A stretch of DNA of 64,000 bases from Pseudomonas arcuscaelestis. GTDB taxonomy: Bacteria > Pseudomonadota > Gammaproteobacteria > Pseudomonadales > Pseudomonadaceae. The position numbers and the translations under genes are program-made. The notes beneath the pieces were generated by a model. It made no database searches and had not been told where the DNA came from. It saw only the letters and a program-made list of their open reading frames with translations. Positions 44,475 to 53,288 of this stretch are shown in pieces (position 1 is the stretch's first letter; each line of letters starts with the position of its first letter). The DNA is taken from the NCBI RefSeq assembly GCF_016881005.1, contig NZ_JACOPV010000016.1, positions 62,001 to 126,000 on the forward strand, written 5' to 3'.

Positions 44475-46562
44475 TTACGGGTTGTTTTTCGCCACTGCCG
44501 AGTTCAAACCCAGGTAGTCGAGCAAGATACGTCCCGACTCCGCGAGGTAGGCGTCGTCTTCCGGTTTGGTATCGTCCGGCTCCGCTGGCAGCGCGTCTTC
44601 GTCTTCCTTCTTCAGTTCCTTGAGCGGCTCTTCGCCCTTGGCCTTGCGTCGGGTGTTTTCCAGCGCTAGTTGCTTGCTTTCGATATCGGCATGCTGGGCA
44701 CGGCGTTCAGCTTCGTTGAGGCTGACGGTTTTCTCGTTCATCAGCTTTTGCGTCAACGCCAGGCGGTCGCGGATATAGACAAACTCCGGGTCCTTGGCGG
44801 TGCGGCTGTCGTGGCGTGCCTTGAGCTGGGCCAGGAACGGCTTGAACGGGTCGACCGCAGGTTTGATCGCAGGGCGAATGGTGTCCCACGGCATCGCTTC
44901 GGGCAGGGCGCTTTCGCCAATTTCCTTGGTGTCGATGATCGACGGGTAGTCGATGTCTGGCAGTACACCCTGATGCTGGGTGCTTTGCCCGGAAACCCGG
45001 TAGAACTTGGCCAGTGTCAGTTTCAGCTCGCCGTGGTTGAGCGGCTGGATAGTCTGCACCGTGCCTTTACCGAAGGTTTGGCCACCCAGAATCAACGCAC
45101 GATGGTAGTCCTGCATGGCACCGGCGAAAATCTCCGACGCCGAGGCGGACAAGCGGTTGACCACCAACGCCAGCGGACCTTTGTAGAAGGCACCCGGGTT
45201 TTCATCTTCAAGCACATCGACGCGGCCATCGGCGTTGCGTACCAGTACCGTCGGGCCTTTGTCGATGAACAGGCTGGTCAGCTCGGTCGCTTCCTGCAGA
45301 GAGCCACCGCCGTTGTTGCGCAGGTCGATGACCACGCCGTCGACTTTTTCCTTCTGCAATTCGGTGAGCAGTTTTTTCACGTCACGCGTGGTGCTCTTGT
45401 ACTCAGGATCGCCCGCCCGGAAGGCCTTGAAGTCCAGGTAGAAGGCCGGAATCTCGATGATGCCGAGCTTGTAGTCGCGCCCATCCTGCTTGAGCTTGAG
45501 CACCGATTTTTTTGCTGCCTGCTCTTCAAGTTTCACCGCTTCACGGGTGATCGGCACGATTTTGGTGGTCTGGTCGTTCGGGGCGTTGCTGGCTGGAATC
45601 ACTTCCAGGCGTACCACTGAACCTTTCGGGCCACGAATCAGCTTGACCACTTCATCCAGGCGCCAGCCGATCACGTCGACCATTTCCTTGTTGCCCTGGG
45701 CTACGCCGATGATCTTGTCGGCCGGAGCGACCTGCTTGGTCTTGGCGGCAGGGCCGGCAGGCACCAGGCGCACGATCTTGACCTGATCGTTGTCGCTTTG
45801 CAGCACGGCTCCGATACCTTCGAGCGACAGGCTCATGTTGATATCGAAGTTTTCCGCGCTGTCGGGCGACAGGTAGTTGGTGTGCGGGTCGTAGGACTGC
45901 GCAAAGGTGTTGATGTAGGTCTGGAAGATGTCTTCGGCGCGGGTCTGGTCCAGGCGCGAGAGTTGGTTCTTGTAGCGTTTGGTCAGCAGCTCCTGAATTG
46001 CCTTTGGCTCTTTGCCGGCAATCTTCAGGCGCAAGACTTCATCTTTGACCCGTTTGCGCCACAGGTCGTCGAGTTCTGCCTGGCTTTTGATCCACGGGGC
46101 GTCCTTGCGATCGACCAGCAGCGTTTCCTTGGTGCTGAAGTCGAAGTTATCGACACCCTTGTTCAGCTCGGCCAGGGCGAAGTCCAGGCGCGACTTGACG
46201 CGGTCCAGGTAGCGCTTGTAGATGGTGAAGCCAGGGTCCAGGTTGCCGCTTTTGAGGAAGTCGTCGAACTGCGTCTTCCACTTGTCGAACTCGGCGATGT
46301 CGCTGGCCAGGAAGTAGCTACGCGCAGGGTCGAGCAGCTTGATGTAGCTGTCATAGATGATGACTGAGCGCGCATCATTGAGCGGCGGCTTGCTGTAGTG
46401 GTGGCGCTTGAGCAGCTCGACCACGTTGAGACTGGCGACGATTTCGTCGCGATCAGGCTGGAGTTTATCCCAGCTGTTGGCAGCCAATGCATTGCCTGTA
46501 AACGGCAAACTGCCCAGTCCGATCAACAGTGCGAGGGTGGTGCTTGGTAAAAAATGCTTCAT
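44475..46562 (-). CDS. prc: Carboxy-terminal processing protease Prc/Tsp
   Basis: 695 residues. Signal peptide (MKHFLPSTTLALLIGLGSLP), a long helical N-terminal domain, a PDZ domain near 240-330, and the S41 catalytic domain with Ser474 (middle serine of SASASE), Asp485 and Lys499 (FGKGTVQ), spaced exactly as in E. coli Prc. The C-terminus is the Prc-specific charged helical region. It degrades periplasmic proteins from nonpolar C-termini; in P. aeruginosa the homologue affects alginate control. I start at 46562; 46595 is also possible. Confidence 0.94.
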   Translation of the reverse strand: MKHFLPSTTLALLIGLGSLPFTGNALAANSWDKLQPDRDEIVASLNVVELLKRHHYSKPPLNDARSVIIYDSYIKLLDPARSYFLASDIAEFDKWKTQFDDFLKSGNLDPGFTIYKRYLDRVKSRLDFALAELNKGVDNFDFSTKETLLVDRKDAPWIKSQAELDDLWRKRVKDEVLRLKIAGKEPKAIQELLTKRYKNQLSRLDQTRAEDIFQTYINTFAQSYDPHTNYLSPDSAENFDINMSLSLEGIGAVLQSDNDQVKIVRLVPAGPAAKTKQVAPADKIIGVAQGNKEMVDVIGWRLDEVVKLIRGPKGSVVRLEVIPASNAPNDQTTKIVPITREAVKLEEQAAKKSVLKLKQDGRDYKLGIIEIPAFYLDFKAFRAGDPEYKSTTRDVKKLLTELQKEKVDGVVIDLRNNGGGSLQEATELTSLFIDKGPTVLVRNADGRVDVLEDENPGAFYKGPLALVVNRLSASASEIFAGAMQDYHRALILGGQTFGKGTVQTIQPLNHGELKLTLAKFYRVSGQSTQHQGVLPDIDYPSIIDTKEIGESALPEAMPWDTIRPAIKPAVDPFKPFLAQLKARHDSRTAKDPEFVYIRDRLALTQKLMNEKTVSLNEAERRAQHADIESKQLALENTRRKAKGEEPLKELKKEDEDALPAEPDDTKPEDDAYLAESGRILLDYLGLNSAVAKNNP

Positions 46563-46702
46563 GCTGATTCGACGCAGGGACAATTGATCACGCATATTAG
46601 GCCGTCTTTGAATTCGCCGGTTCCATAAGAACCGGACGCATAATGCAAAAAGCCCGGGGCTACAGCACCCAGGCTCAGTCATGACTCAACTATGGAGGCA
46701 CT

Positions 46703-47665
46703 GTGAAGGCATTGCAAGGCGTTGACGGACATGTGGAGTGGGTTGCGACGACAAGTCCAGCTTGCGATATCGGTCAAGTACGAATTCGTGTGGCTGCTGC
46801 TGGCCTCAATCGTGCCGATCTGCTGCAACGTGCAGGGCTTTATCCACCACCCCCTGGGGCGAGCGAGTTTCTTGGCCTGGAATGCTCGGGGGTGATCACT
46901 GAAGTGGGCGCAGGTTCGTCCTGGCAGGTCGGTGACCGCGTCTGTGCGCTGCTGGCGGGCGGCGGCATGGCTGAAGAAGTGGTAGTGGATGCCCGTCATG
47001 TGCTGCCGGTGCCGGAAGGTTTGAGCCTGCACGAAGCTGCGGCGATTCCCGAGGTGTACGCCACTGCCTGGCTCAATCTGTTCCAACTGGCTGGGCTCAA
47101 GCCGGGTGAGAAGGTATTGCTGCATGCCGGCGCCAGTGGCGTCGGCTCGGCCGCTATTCAACTGTGCAAGGCCTTCGGCAGCCCGTGCTGGGTAAGCGTC
47201 GGCTCGGCCGAGCGCCTGGCCTACTGCGAAGAACTGGGGGCCAGCGCCGGGGTGGTGCGCGGTGATGACCTTAACAGCTTGAATGATTTCGGCCCGTTCG
47301 ATGTGATTCTTGACCCGGTCGGGGCCAACTACGCCGAGTTGAACCTCAAACTGCTGGCCCGGGATGGACGCTGGGTAATCATTGGTTTGATGGGCGGGCG
47401 CAAGGCTGAGTTGGATATGGCGCAACTGCTGGTCAAGCGTGTGCAAGTGACCGGATCGACGCTGCGCACGCGCGACGATCAGTTCAAGGCGGAACTGCTG
47501 CGCGATCTGGGCCAGCAAGTGTGGCCACTGTTCACTGAAGGGCGGCTCAAGCCACAACTGGCCAAGGCCTTCCCGATCAAGGACGCCGAAGCCGCGTTTG
47601 CCGAGCTTGCCAGCAATCAGGTGTCGGGCAAGCTGGTGCTGGTGATCGACGAGAGCCTGGCTTAA
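46703..47665 (+). CDS. NAD(P)H quinone oxidoreductase, PIG3/zeta-crystallin type (MDR family)
   Basis: 320 residues with the medium-chain reductase layout: GLNRADLLQRAGLYPPPPGAS and LGLECSGVITEVG in the catalytic domain, then the nucleotide-binding HAGASGVGSAAIQLCKAFG. It lacks zinc ligands, as expected for quinone reductases. GTG start at 46703 with GGAGG upstream. It converges on the HAD gene across a REP-like hairpin. Confidence 0.9.
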   Translation: MKALQGVDGHVEWVATTSPACDIGQVRIRVAAAGLNRADLLQRAGLYPPPPGASEFLGLECSGVITEVGAGSSWQVGDRVCALLAGGGMAEEVVVDARHVLPVPEGLSLHEAAAIPEVYATAWLNLFQLAGLKPGEKVLLHAGASGVGSAAIQLCKAFGSPCWVSVGSAERLAYCEELGASAGVVRGDDLNSLNDFGPFDVILDPVGANYAELNLKLLARDGRWVIIGLMGGRKAELDMAQLLVKRVQVTGSTLRTRDDQFKAELLRDLGQQVWPLFTEGRLKPQLAKAFPIKDAEAAFAELASNQVSGKLVLVIDESLA

Positions 47666-47670
47666 GTCAG

Positions 47671-47732
47671 ATCGCGGGGCAAGCCCACTGCCACAGTGTT
47701 TGCGCTCAGTGGCAGCGGACTTGCCCCGCGAT
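47671..47732. repeat. REP-type inverted repeat
   Basis: The arms ATCGCGGGGCAAG and CTTGCCCCGCGAT are exact, with further pairing inward (TGCCAC/GTGGCA). The text resembles the P. putida REP family. It fills the gap between two converging genes and may end both transcripts. Confidence 0.8.
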
Positions 47733-47740
47733 GAACTCAA

Positions 47741-48394
47741 TCACGTCCAGGCATGAATCGGCCAATTGTTGGTCTCGGCATGCTCGCGCAGCACCGGGTC
47801 CGGGTTGACCACATGCGGGTAGTCGACCTTCACCAGCAGTGGCAGGTCATTGCGCGAGTCCGAGTAGAAACTTGCGCCTTCAAGGTTTTCCTCTTCCTGA
47901 TCCAGCCATTCCAGCAGACGGGTGATCTTGCCTTCACGGTAGGTCAGCACACCGGTAGTTTTGCCGGTATACACCCCGTTTTGCACTTGCAGGTTGATCC
48001 CCAGGTATTCATCAATGCCCAGGCGCGCGGCAATCGGCCCGACCAAATGGGTGCCCGAGGCCGAGATCACCAGGATGCGGTCGCCCGCCTTGCGATGTTC
48101 GGCAACGGTTCGGGTGGCGTCGCTGAAGATAATCGGCTCGATAAAGTCTTCAACCCACGGTCCCACCAGATGATCGACTTCTTCCGGGGTACGCCCGATC
48201 AACGGCTCGAGGCTGAACGCCATATAGTCTTCCATGGCCAGGTGCCCCTTGCCGTAGGCGTCCATAAGCTCCTTGTCGCGGCGCAGAAAGGATTCGCCAT
48301 CGACCCAGCCGAGGCGGGCCATCTGTTCGCTCCACAACGAGGCGCAGTCGCCGTGGATCAAGGTTTCATCCAGATCGAAAATCGCTAGTGCCAT
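47741..48394 (-). CDS. HAD-IB phosphatase (SerB-like)
   Basis: 217 residues. HAD motifs: FDLDETLIHGD (nucleophile and general acid), ISASGTH, and the late SDSRNDLPLL with its acidic pair. SerB-like family IB enzymes remove phosphate from small molecules. It starts 25 bp after the ABC ATPase on the same strand with AGGAG upstream, so it is probably the last gene of the importer operon. A REP hairpin follows. Substrate unknown. Confidence 0.88.
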   Translation of the reverse strand: MALAIFDLDETLIHGDCASLWSEQMARLGWVDGESFLRRDKELMDAYGKGHLAMEDYMAFSLEPLIGRTPEEVDHLVGPWVEDFIEPIIFSDATRTVAEHRKAGDRILVISASGTHLVGPIAARLGIDEYLGINLQVQNGVYTGKTTGVLTYREGKITRLLEWLDQEEENLEGASFYSDSRNDLPLLVKVDYPHVVNPDPVLREHAETNNWPIHAWT

Positions 48395-48419
48395 GTTCAG
48401 AAAAACTCCTGTGCAACCC

Positions 48420-49409
48420 TCACGCGACTTCGCGCAGGGCGGTGGGATCGATCAACAAGGATACCCGCTGGCCGTCGGGGTGCAGATCGGCGGACGAGCG
48501 GTTGAGCACATCGACCATCAATTCTACCCCGCGTGCCTCGACGCGGTAGCGGATCACGTTGCCAAGCAGGCTGTGACCGCGCACCTGGCCTTCCAGCTCA
48601 CCGCTGAGGCTAAGAGCGATAGCTTCCGGGCGGATCGCCAGGCGACTGTCCACAGGGCGTTGCAGCAAGCGGCTGGCGCTCTGCGCGTCCAATAGGTTGT
48701 AGTTACCGATAAAGCCTGCCGCGAACACATCCACGGGCGCGGTGTAGAGGGTTTCGGCATCGCCGCTCTGAACGATACGCCCCTGATTCATCAGGAAGAT
48801 GCGGTCTGAAAGAATCAGCGCTTCTTCCTGGTCATGGGTGACGAAGATCGTCGTCAGGCCCAGGTCGCGCTGGATCTGGCGTATCTGCTCGCGCAAATGC
48901 TTGCGAATCCGCGCATCCAATGCTGACAGGGGCTCGTCGAGCAACAGCAGGCGCGGGCGAGTGACCAGTGAGCGGGCGAGGGCGACGCGTTGGCACTGGC
49001 CACCGGATAACTGATGTGGATAGCGGCTGGCGAAGTCCTGCAGCTCTACCAGTTGCAACACCTCACGCACCCGCGTGCGGGTTTCATCGGCATTGACCTT
49101 CTGCATGCGCAGGCCAAAGGCGACGTTCCGTTCCACGGTCATATTGGGAAACAGGGCATAGCTCTGGAACACCATGCCGATGCCACGTTTTTGCGGGCTC
49201 ACCGGGACCAAATCATTGCCATCGAGGAGAATTTTGCCGCTATCGACCGCGGTCAGTCCGGCAATGCAGCGCAACAGGGTGGATTTACCACAGCCGGAGG
49301 GGCCAAGCAGGGTGACAAATTCACCGCGTTGGATCTGGCAGTTGATGTCGTTGAACACCGGGTTGCCGCCATAGCTTTTTTGCAGATTCTGTACGCTGAC
49401 AAAGCTCAT
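48420..49409 (-). CDS. ABC transporter ATP-binding protein (AEP/iron/spermidine-type importer)
   Basis: 329 residues. Walker A GPSGCGKST, signature LSGGQCQRVALARSL, Walker B LLLLDEPLSALD and the switch histidine VTHDQEEAL are intact, followed by a regulatory TOBE-like domain. This architecture is shared by 2-aminoethylphosphonate, Fe(III) and polyamine importers, so the family does not fix the substrate. The cytoplasmic ATPase works with the two permeases encoded just upstream. Confidence 0.92.
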   Translation of the reverse strand: MSFVSVQNLQKSYGGNPVFNDINCQIQRGEFVTLLGPSGCGKSTLLRCIAGLTAVDSGKILLDGNDLVPVSPQKRGIGMVFQSYALFPNMTVERNVAFGLRMQKVNADETRTRVREVLQLVELQDFASRYPHQLSGGQCQRVALARSLVTRPRLLLLDEPLSALDARIRKHLREQIRQIQRDLGLTTIFVTHDQEEALILSDRIFLMNQGRIVQSGDAETLYTAPVDVFAAGFIGNYNLLDAQSASRLLQRPVDSRLAIRPEAIALSLSGELEGQVRGHSLLGNVIRYRVEARGVELMVDVLNRSSADLHPDGQRVSLLIDPTALREVA

Positions 49410-49410
49410 A

Positions 49411-50208
49411 TCAGGACTTGTCCTTGTTCAGGTGGTTGGCGACCCAGGTCAGCACCAGCACGAAGAGGAAATAGGAAATCACCAGGGCACTGTTGAAGTG
49501 ACCACTGCTGTTACGCATGTTGTTCAGGTACACCTGCAGGGTTTCGTAGCGGGTGCCCACCAACAAATTGGCAAATACGAACTCGCCAAACAGGAACGAG
49601 AACGACAGCAGCAAGGCCACCAGCAGACCCTTGCGCAAATTTGGCAGTACCACCAGAAACGCAGCCTGGAACGTGCTCGCGCCCAGCAGTTGGGCGGCGT
49701 CCATCAAGTCGCGCAGGTTGATGGCCTGCAGGTTGTTGGTAATGGCCCGGTACATGAACGGCAAGGCCACGGTGAAATAACAGCCGATCAGAATCCACGG
49801 CGTACCGACCATGGCCATGGGCCCCGAACCATATAGCTGCAGCAAACCCACGGAAGACACGACCGGCGGCACGGCAAACGGCAGCAGGATGAGGATGTTC
49901 ATCAGCGCATCGAGGCGCGGAAAGTGGTAGTGCACCACAAACAGCAGCGGCAGGATCAACAGCACCGACAACAACAGCGCTCCTACGCACACCAGCAACG
50001 ATTGGCCGAAGGCCGCGAGAAAGCGCGGGTCGCTCCACAGCGCCAGGTACCACTTGAACGTAAGACCACTGGGCAACAGACTCGCCGACCAACTGGTAGC
50101 CAGCGAGTAGAGAAGGGTGCCGGCCAGCGGAAGCAGGAGAATGATGAACAGCAGGTAGACCATCAGGCGATGGTAGAGCGGGTGGGTGCCTGGTTCAGCG
50201 CGCGACAT
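49411..50208 (-). CDS. ABC transporter permease (second)
   Basis: 265 residues with six hydrophobic helices and a binding-protein-dependent permease loop (LRDLMDAAQLLGASTFQAAFLVVLPNLRKG, the EAA-like motif contacting the ATPase). AGGAG stands directly before the ATG at 50208. Its start overlaps the other permease by 14 bp and its stop is next to the ATPase start. Inner membrane. Confidence 0.92.
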   Translation of the reverse strand: MSRAEPGTHPLYHRLMVYLLFIILLLPLAGTLLYSLATSWSASLLPSGLTFKWYLALWSDPRFLAAFGQSLLVCVGALLLSVLLILPLLFVVHYHFPRLDALMNILILLPFAVPPVVSSVGLLQLYGSGPMAMVGTPWILIGCYFTVALPFMYRAITNNLQAINLRDLMDAAQLLGASTFQAAFLVVLPNLRKGLLVALLLSFSFLFGEFVFANLLVGTRYETLQVYLNNMRNSSGHFNSALVISYFLFVLVLTWVANHLNKDKS

Positions 50209-51037
50209 GGTAGCTCCTCTTCAGCAGCCATTGATGAACAACGGTCACCAATGTCATCAACCCAACCAGGATCATCGCCAGGGCGCTGGCCAGGTTCGGA
50301 TCCAGTGAGATGTCGCCGGCCACCAGGGCGGCGATGCGGATCGGCAATACGTTGAAGTTGCCGGTGGTCAAGGCGTAGACCGTGGCATAGGCACCCAGGG
50401 CATTAGCCAGCAGGATCACAAAGGTGCCGAGCAGCGCGGGTGTCAGCACCGGCAGGCCGATATGCCGCCAGTATTGCCAGGAACTGGCCCCGAGCAGTTC
50501 CGCCGACTCTCGCCAGTCTTCGCGCAACGCATCAAAGGCGGGGTAAAGCAGCAACACACCCAACGGGATCTGGAAGTAGGTGTAGAGAATGATCAGCCCG
50601 GTTTTGGAATAGAGGTTGAAGTCCTCGATAATGCCAGCCTGTTTCAGCAGCAGGGTCAGCGCGCCGTTGAAACCCAGCAAAATGATGAAGGCAAAGGCCA
50701 GCGGCACGCCGGAAAAGTTACTGGTCATATTGGCGAATGCGTTAACAAAATCGCGCAGGCGCGAATCGACCTTGCGCAAGGAATAGCTACCGAGAACGGC
50801 AATGACAATACCGAATACGCTCGACCAGAAGCTGATTTCCAGGCTGTGCTGGATGGCCTGGCGGTAGAAGCGCGAATCGAAGATCTTGCTGAAATTGGCC
50901 AGGCCCCAGCCACTCTCCGCCTGCAGACTGTGGATCGCAACCCAGGCCAAGGGGGCGATCTGGAAGATGATGAAGAACAGCGCAAAAGGCAGCAGGAAAA
51001 GCATTGCCAGCCATCGGCCGCGTTTGATCGAATTCAC
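50195..51037 (-). CDS. ABC transporter permease (first)
   Basis: 280 residues with six helices; the EAA-like loop is LREDWRESAELLGASSWQYWRHIGLPVLTPALLG. I chose the GTG at 51037, which overlaps the stop of the phosphodiesterase gene in a GTGA arrangement and has GGGAG upstream; an ATG at 51055 would add six residues. It pairs with the other permease to form the import channel. Confidence 0.9.
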   Translation of the reverse strand: MNSIKRGRWLAMLFLLPFALFFIIFQIAPLAWVAIHSLQAESGWGLANFSKIFDSRFYRQAIQHSLEISFWSSVFGIVIAVLGSYSLRKVDSRLRDFVNAFANMTSNFSGVPLAFAFIILLGFNGALTLLLKQAGIIEDFNLYSKTGLIILYTYFQIPLGVLLLYPAFDALREDWRESAELLGASSWQYWRHIGLPVLTPALLGTFVILLANALGAYATVYALTTGNFNVLPIRIAALVAGDISLDPNLASALAMILVGLMTLVTVVHQWLLKRSYHVAR

Positions 51038-51840
51038 TTGAGCAGCTCCCGGCACACAGGCTTGTCATGCGTGACACCCAGCAACTCGCAGATGGTGCCG
51101 CACAATTCGGTCTGTAACGGCTTGGCCGCCGGATCGAGGCTGAACGCTTCGCCAAACACGAACAGCGGAACCTCGCGTTCTTCGGCCAGCAGGCCGTTGT
51201 GCGAGCGGTCGTTGTTCATGCCGTGGTCGGCAGTCACCAGCACCTGATAACCCTCCTGCAGCCATGTGTGCAGGTAGTCGGCCAGAAGAATGTCGGCACT
51301 GCGCGCGCTGTTGCGATACTGGCTGCTGTCCAGGCCGTGGCGGTGGCCGGCGTCATCGATGTTCATCGGATGGGCGAGGAGAAAGTTGGGCGCGTGGCGG
51401 CGGCGCAGGTACTCGGCATCGGCGAACAGGTGCGAGTCCGGGTAATGATCGGCGTAGTAGAACAGCCCGTGCTGGATGGGCAACTTGGGCGAATGGGTGT
51501 GACGGTCGCGCAGCGGCTCGAACGGTGAGCGGTTGTACAGCTCGCTGACCCAGTGATACGCCGCCGCTGCGGTGCCCAGGCCAGCTTCGCGGGCATAGTG
51601 GAAGATGCTGCGTTGCTGCGACAGGCGAGTGACGTTGTTATGCACGATACCGCTGTCGATTGGCGCTACGCCGGTGAGGATGCATTCATACAGTGGCCGC
51701 GACAGGACTGGCAATTCGCATTCGACGCGATACAGGGCGGCGCGGTCAGCCTCGACATAAGCGTGCAGGTGACCCATGGCGTGGTGGGCTACCTGATAGT
51801 TCAGACCATCGAGCAGGACCAGAATGACGTTGTGTTTCAT
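51034..51840 (-). CDS. Alkaline-phosphatase-superfamily phosphodiesterase/phosphonate hydrolase
   Basis: 268 residues, no signal peptide, so cytoplasmic. Metal-site motifs of the nucleotide pyrophosphatase/phosphodiesterase (NPP) group are present: LLDGLN with Asp11, a nucleophile region LPVLSRPLYECILTG where Ser47 stands in the usual Thr/Ser position, NIDDAGHRHG and TADHGM. Relatives cleave phosphodiesters or the C-P bond of phosphonoacetate. It is coupled to the importer permease and probably acts on the imported compound, with the downstream HAD phosphatase as a possible next step. Confidence 0.88.
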   Translation of the reverse strand: MKHNVILVLLDGLNYQVAHHAMGHLHAYVEADRAALYRVECELPVLSRPLYECILTGVAPIDSGIVHNNVTRLSQQRSIFHYAREAGLGTAAAAYHWVSELYNRSPFEPLRDRHTHSPKLPIQHGLFYYADHYPDSHLFADAEYLRRRHAPNFLLAHPMNIDDAGHRHGLDSSQYRNSARSADILLADYLHTWLQEGYQVLVTADHGMNNDRSHNGLLAEEREVPLFVFGEAFSLDPAAKPLQTELCGTICELLGVTHDKPVCRELLK

Positions 51841-51864
51841 GGCTTCTCCGCGGTAGCAGGGGGC

Positions 51865-51929
51865 TTATCGCCGGGCAAGCCTGCTCCCCCAGGAGAAACC
51901 TGGTGGGTGCGGGCTCGCCCGGCGAATAA
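51865..51929. repeat. REP-type inverted repeat inside the importer operon
   Basis: CGCCGGGCAAGCC and GGCTCGCCCGGCG pair with one mismatch around a loop that has its own stem (CCAGG/CCTGG). It lies between the binding-protein gene and the downstream genes, where such hairpins often stabilise the upstream message. Confidence 0.75.
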
Positions 51930-51931
51930 CT

Positions 51932-52996
51932 TCACTCCATCTCGATAATCACTTGCTCCTGCCACATCTGTGGCAGCTTTTTGGAGGTCGCTTCCCAGGC
52001 CGCGGCGTCCTTGATTGGCTGCACAGACTTGTACTGCTCGTTCGGCAGCAGTTTGGCCTGTACCTCAGCGGGTAGCTTCAGATGCTCGGCGCGGATTGGT
52101 CGGGCGTGGCCTTGTGCCAGATTGATCTGTCCGGCATCGCTGAAGATGTACTCACGGGTCAGCTTGGCGGCGTTGGGGTGCTTGGCATATTTGTTGATGA
52201 TGGTGGTATAGCCGGAAATCACCGAGCCATCAGACGGAATCAGAACCTCAAAACGTGTCGGGTCGATCTGCTGGCGATAGCTCAGGCCGTTGAAGTCCCA
52301 GACCACGCCGACTTCGATCTCACCCTTCTCCAGGGTCTGGATGGTCGGGTTGGCCAGCGACAAGCGCTTCTGCTGGGCCAGCTTGGTGAACAACTGCAAG
52401 CCTGGCTCGATGTTCTTTTCATCACCCTTGTAAGCGATGGCTGCGGCCAGTACCCCGTTGGCCGCCTGGGCCGCAGTGCCTACGTCACCGATGGCGACTT
52501 TGTATTTGCCTTTTTCCAGGTCATGCCAGGTTTTGGGCATGTCTTCGGCTTTGACCAGTTGCTTGTTGATAATGAAGGCAATGGAGCCGGTATAGGCCAG
52601 GGCCCAATGGCCATCTTTATCCTTGGCCCAATCCGGGATCTGATCCCAGGTGCTGGGCTTGTACGGCTGGGTCACACCCTTGGCCACGGCTATCGGCCCG
52701 AACGCAGCTCCGACGTCACCAATGTCTGCGCTGGCATTGTCTTTTTCCGCATCGAACTTGGCCACTTCCTGAGCCGAGCTCATGTCGGTGTCCATATGCT
52801 TGAGGCCGTACTTTTTCGCCAGGTCCTCCCAGGTGCCTTTCCAGTTGGCCCAGGCATCGGGCATGCCCACGCTATTGACGGCGCCTTCCTTGCGGGCGGC
52901 GTCCTCGAGGGCCGTGAGGTCGGTACCGGCGGCCATGGCCGTGGTAGACAGGGCGATGGTCGAACCGAGCAGTGAGGCCAGAAAAAGCTGTTTCAT
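51932..52996 (-). CDS. ABC transporter periplasmic substrate-binding protein
   Basis: 354 residues. A signal peptide (MKQLFLASLLGSTIALSTTAMA) precedes a class II binding protein fold (TDLTALEDAARKEGAVNSVGMPDAWANW, NASADIGDVGAAFG, WALAYTGSIAFIINKQL, VGVVWDFNGLSYRQQI). This group includes binding proteins for AEP, iron and spermidine. It is first in the operon, followed by a REP hairpin and the rest of the importer. A candidate operator lies 66 bp upstream of the start. Confidence 0.92.
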   Translation of the reverse strand: MKQLFLASLLGSTIALSTTAMAAGTDLTALEDAARKEGAVNSVGMPDAWANWKGTWEDLAKKYGLKHMDTDMSSAQEVAKFDAEKDNASADIGDVGAAFGPIAVAKGVTQPYKPSTWDQIPDWAKDKDGHWALAYTGSIAFIINKQLVKAEDMPKTWHDLEKGKYKVAIGDVGTAAQAANGVLAAAIAYKGDEKNIEPGLQLFTKLAQQKRLSLANPTIQTLEKGEIEVGVVWDFNGLSYRQQIDPTRFEVLIPSDGSVISGYTTIINKYAKHPNAAKLTREYIFSDAGQINLAQGHARPIRAEHLKLPAEVQAKLLPNEQYKSVQPIKDAAAWEATSKKLPQMWQEQVIIEME

Positions 52997-53061
52997 CCGA
53001 AGCTCCTTGATGGGTGCCGTGCAAAACGCGAAAAGTGTTGTTGGACGTTGTTGCGATTCGG

Positions 53062-53075
53062 TTGGTCTAGGTCAG
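53062..53075. promoter_or_regulatory. Candidate GntR/UTRA operator before the binding-protein gene
   Basis: TTGGTCTAGGTCAG is an imperfect palindrome matching 10 of 14 bases of the site at 53261. Both resemble the TGGTCTAGACCA sites used by HutC/DasR/NagR-type regulators. Confidence 0.6.
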
Positions 53076-53260
53076 CAATACCCGAGCCAAGGTAGGCCTG
53101 TTGCATGACAATTTAATGTCCGCAGCCACGCCTGCTCAGGGTCTGTGCCCCTGAAAATCAAGCGTAGACCACCTTGGCTGTCATCTGAGATTCATCTGTG
53201 GTGCCTAGGCTTGCACTATTCTCATAGCCCTGAAGGCGCCAATTGTGTGCGCTGCAGGTG

Positions 53261-53274
53261 CTGGACTAGTCCAG
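53261..53274. promoter_or_regulatory. Candidate GntR/UTRA operator before the regulator gene
   Basis: CTGGACTAGTCCAG is a perfect 14-bp palindrome lying 14 bp before the regulator's start, well placed for autoregulation. Confidence 0.68.
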
Positions 53275-53288
53275 ATAGGTAACCTTCG

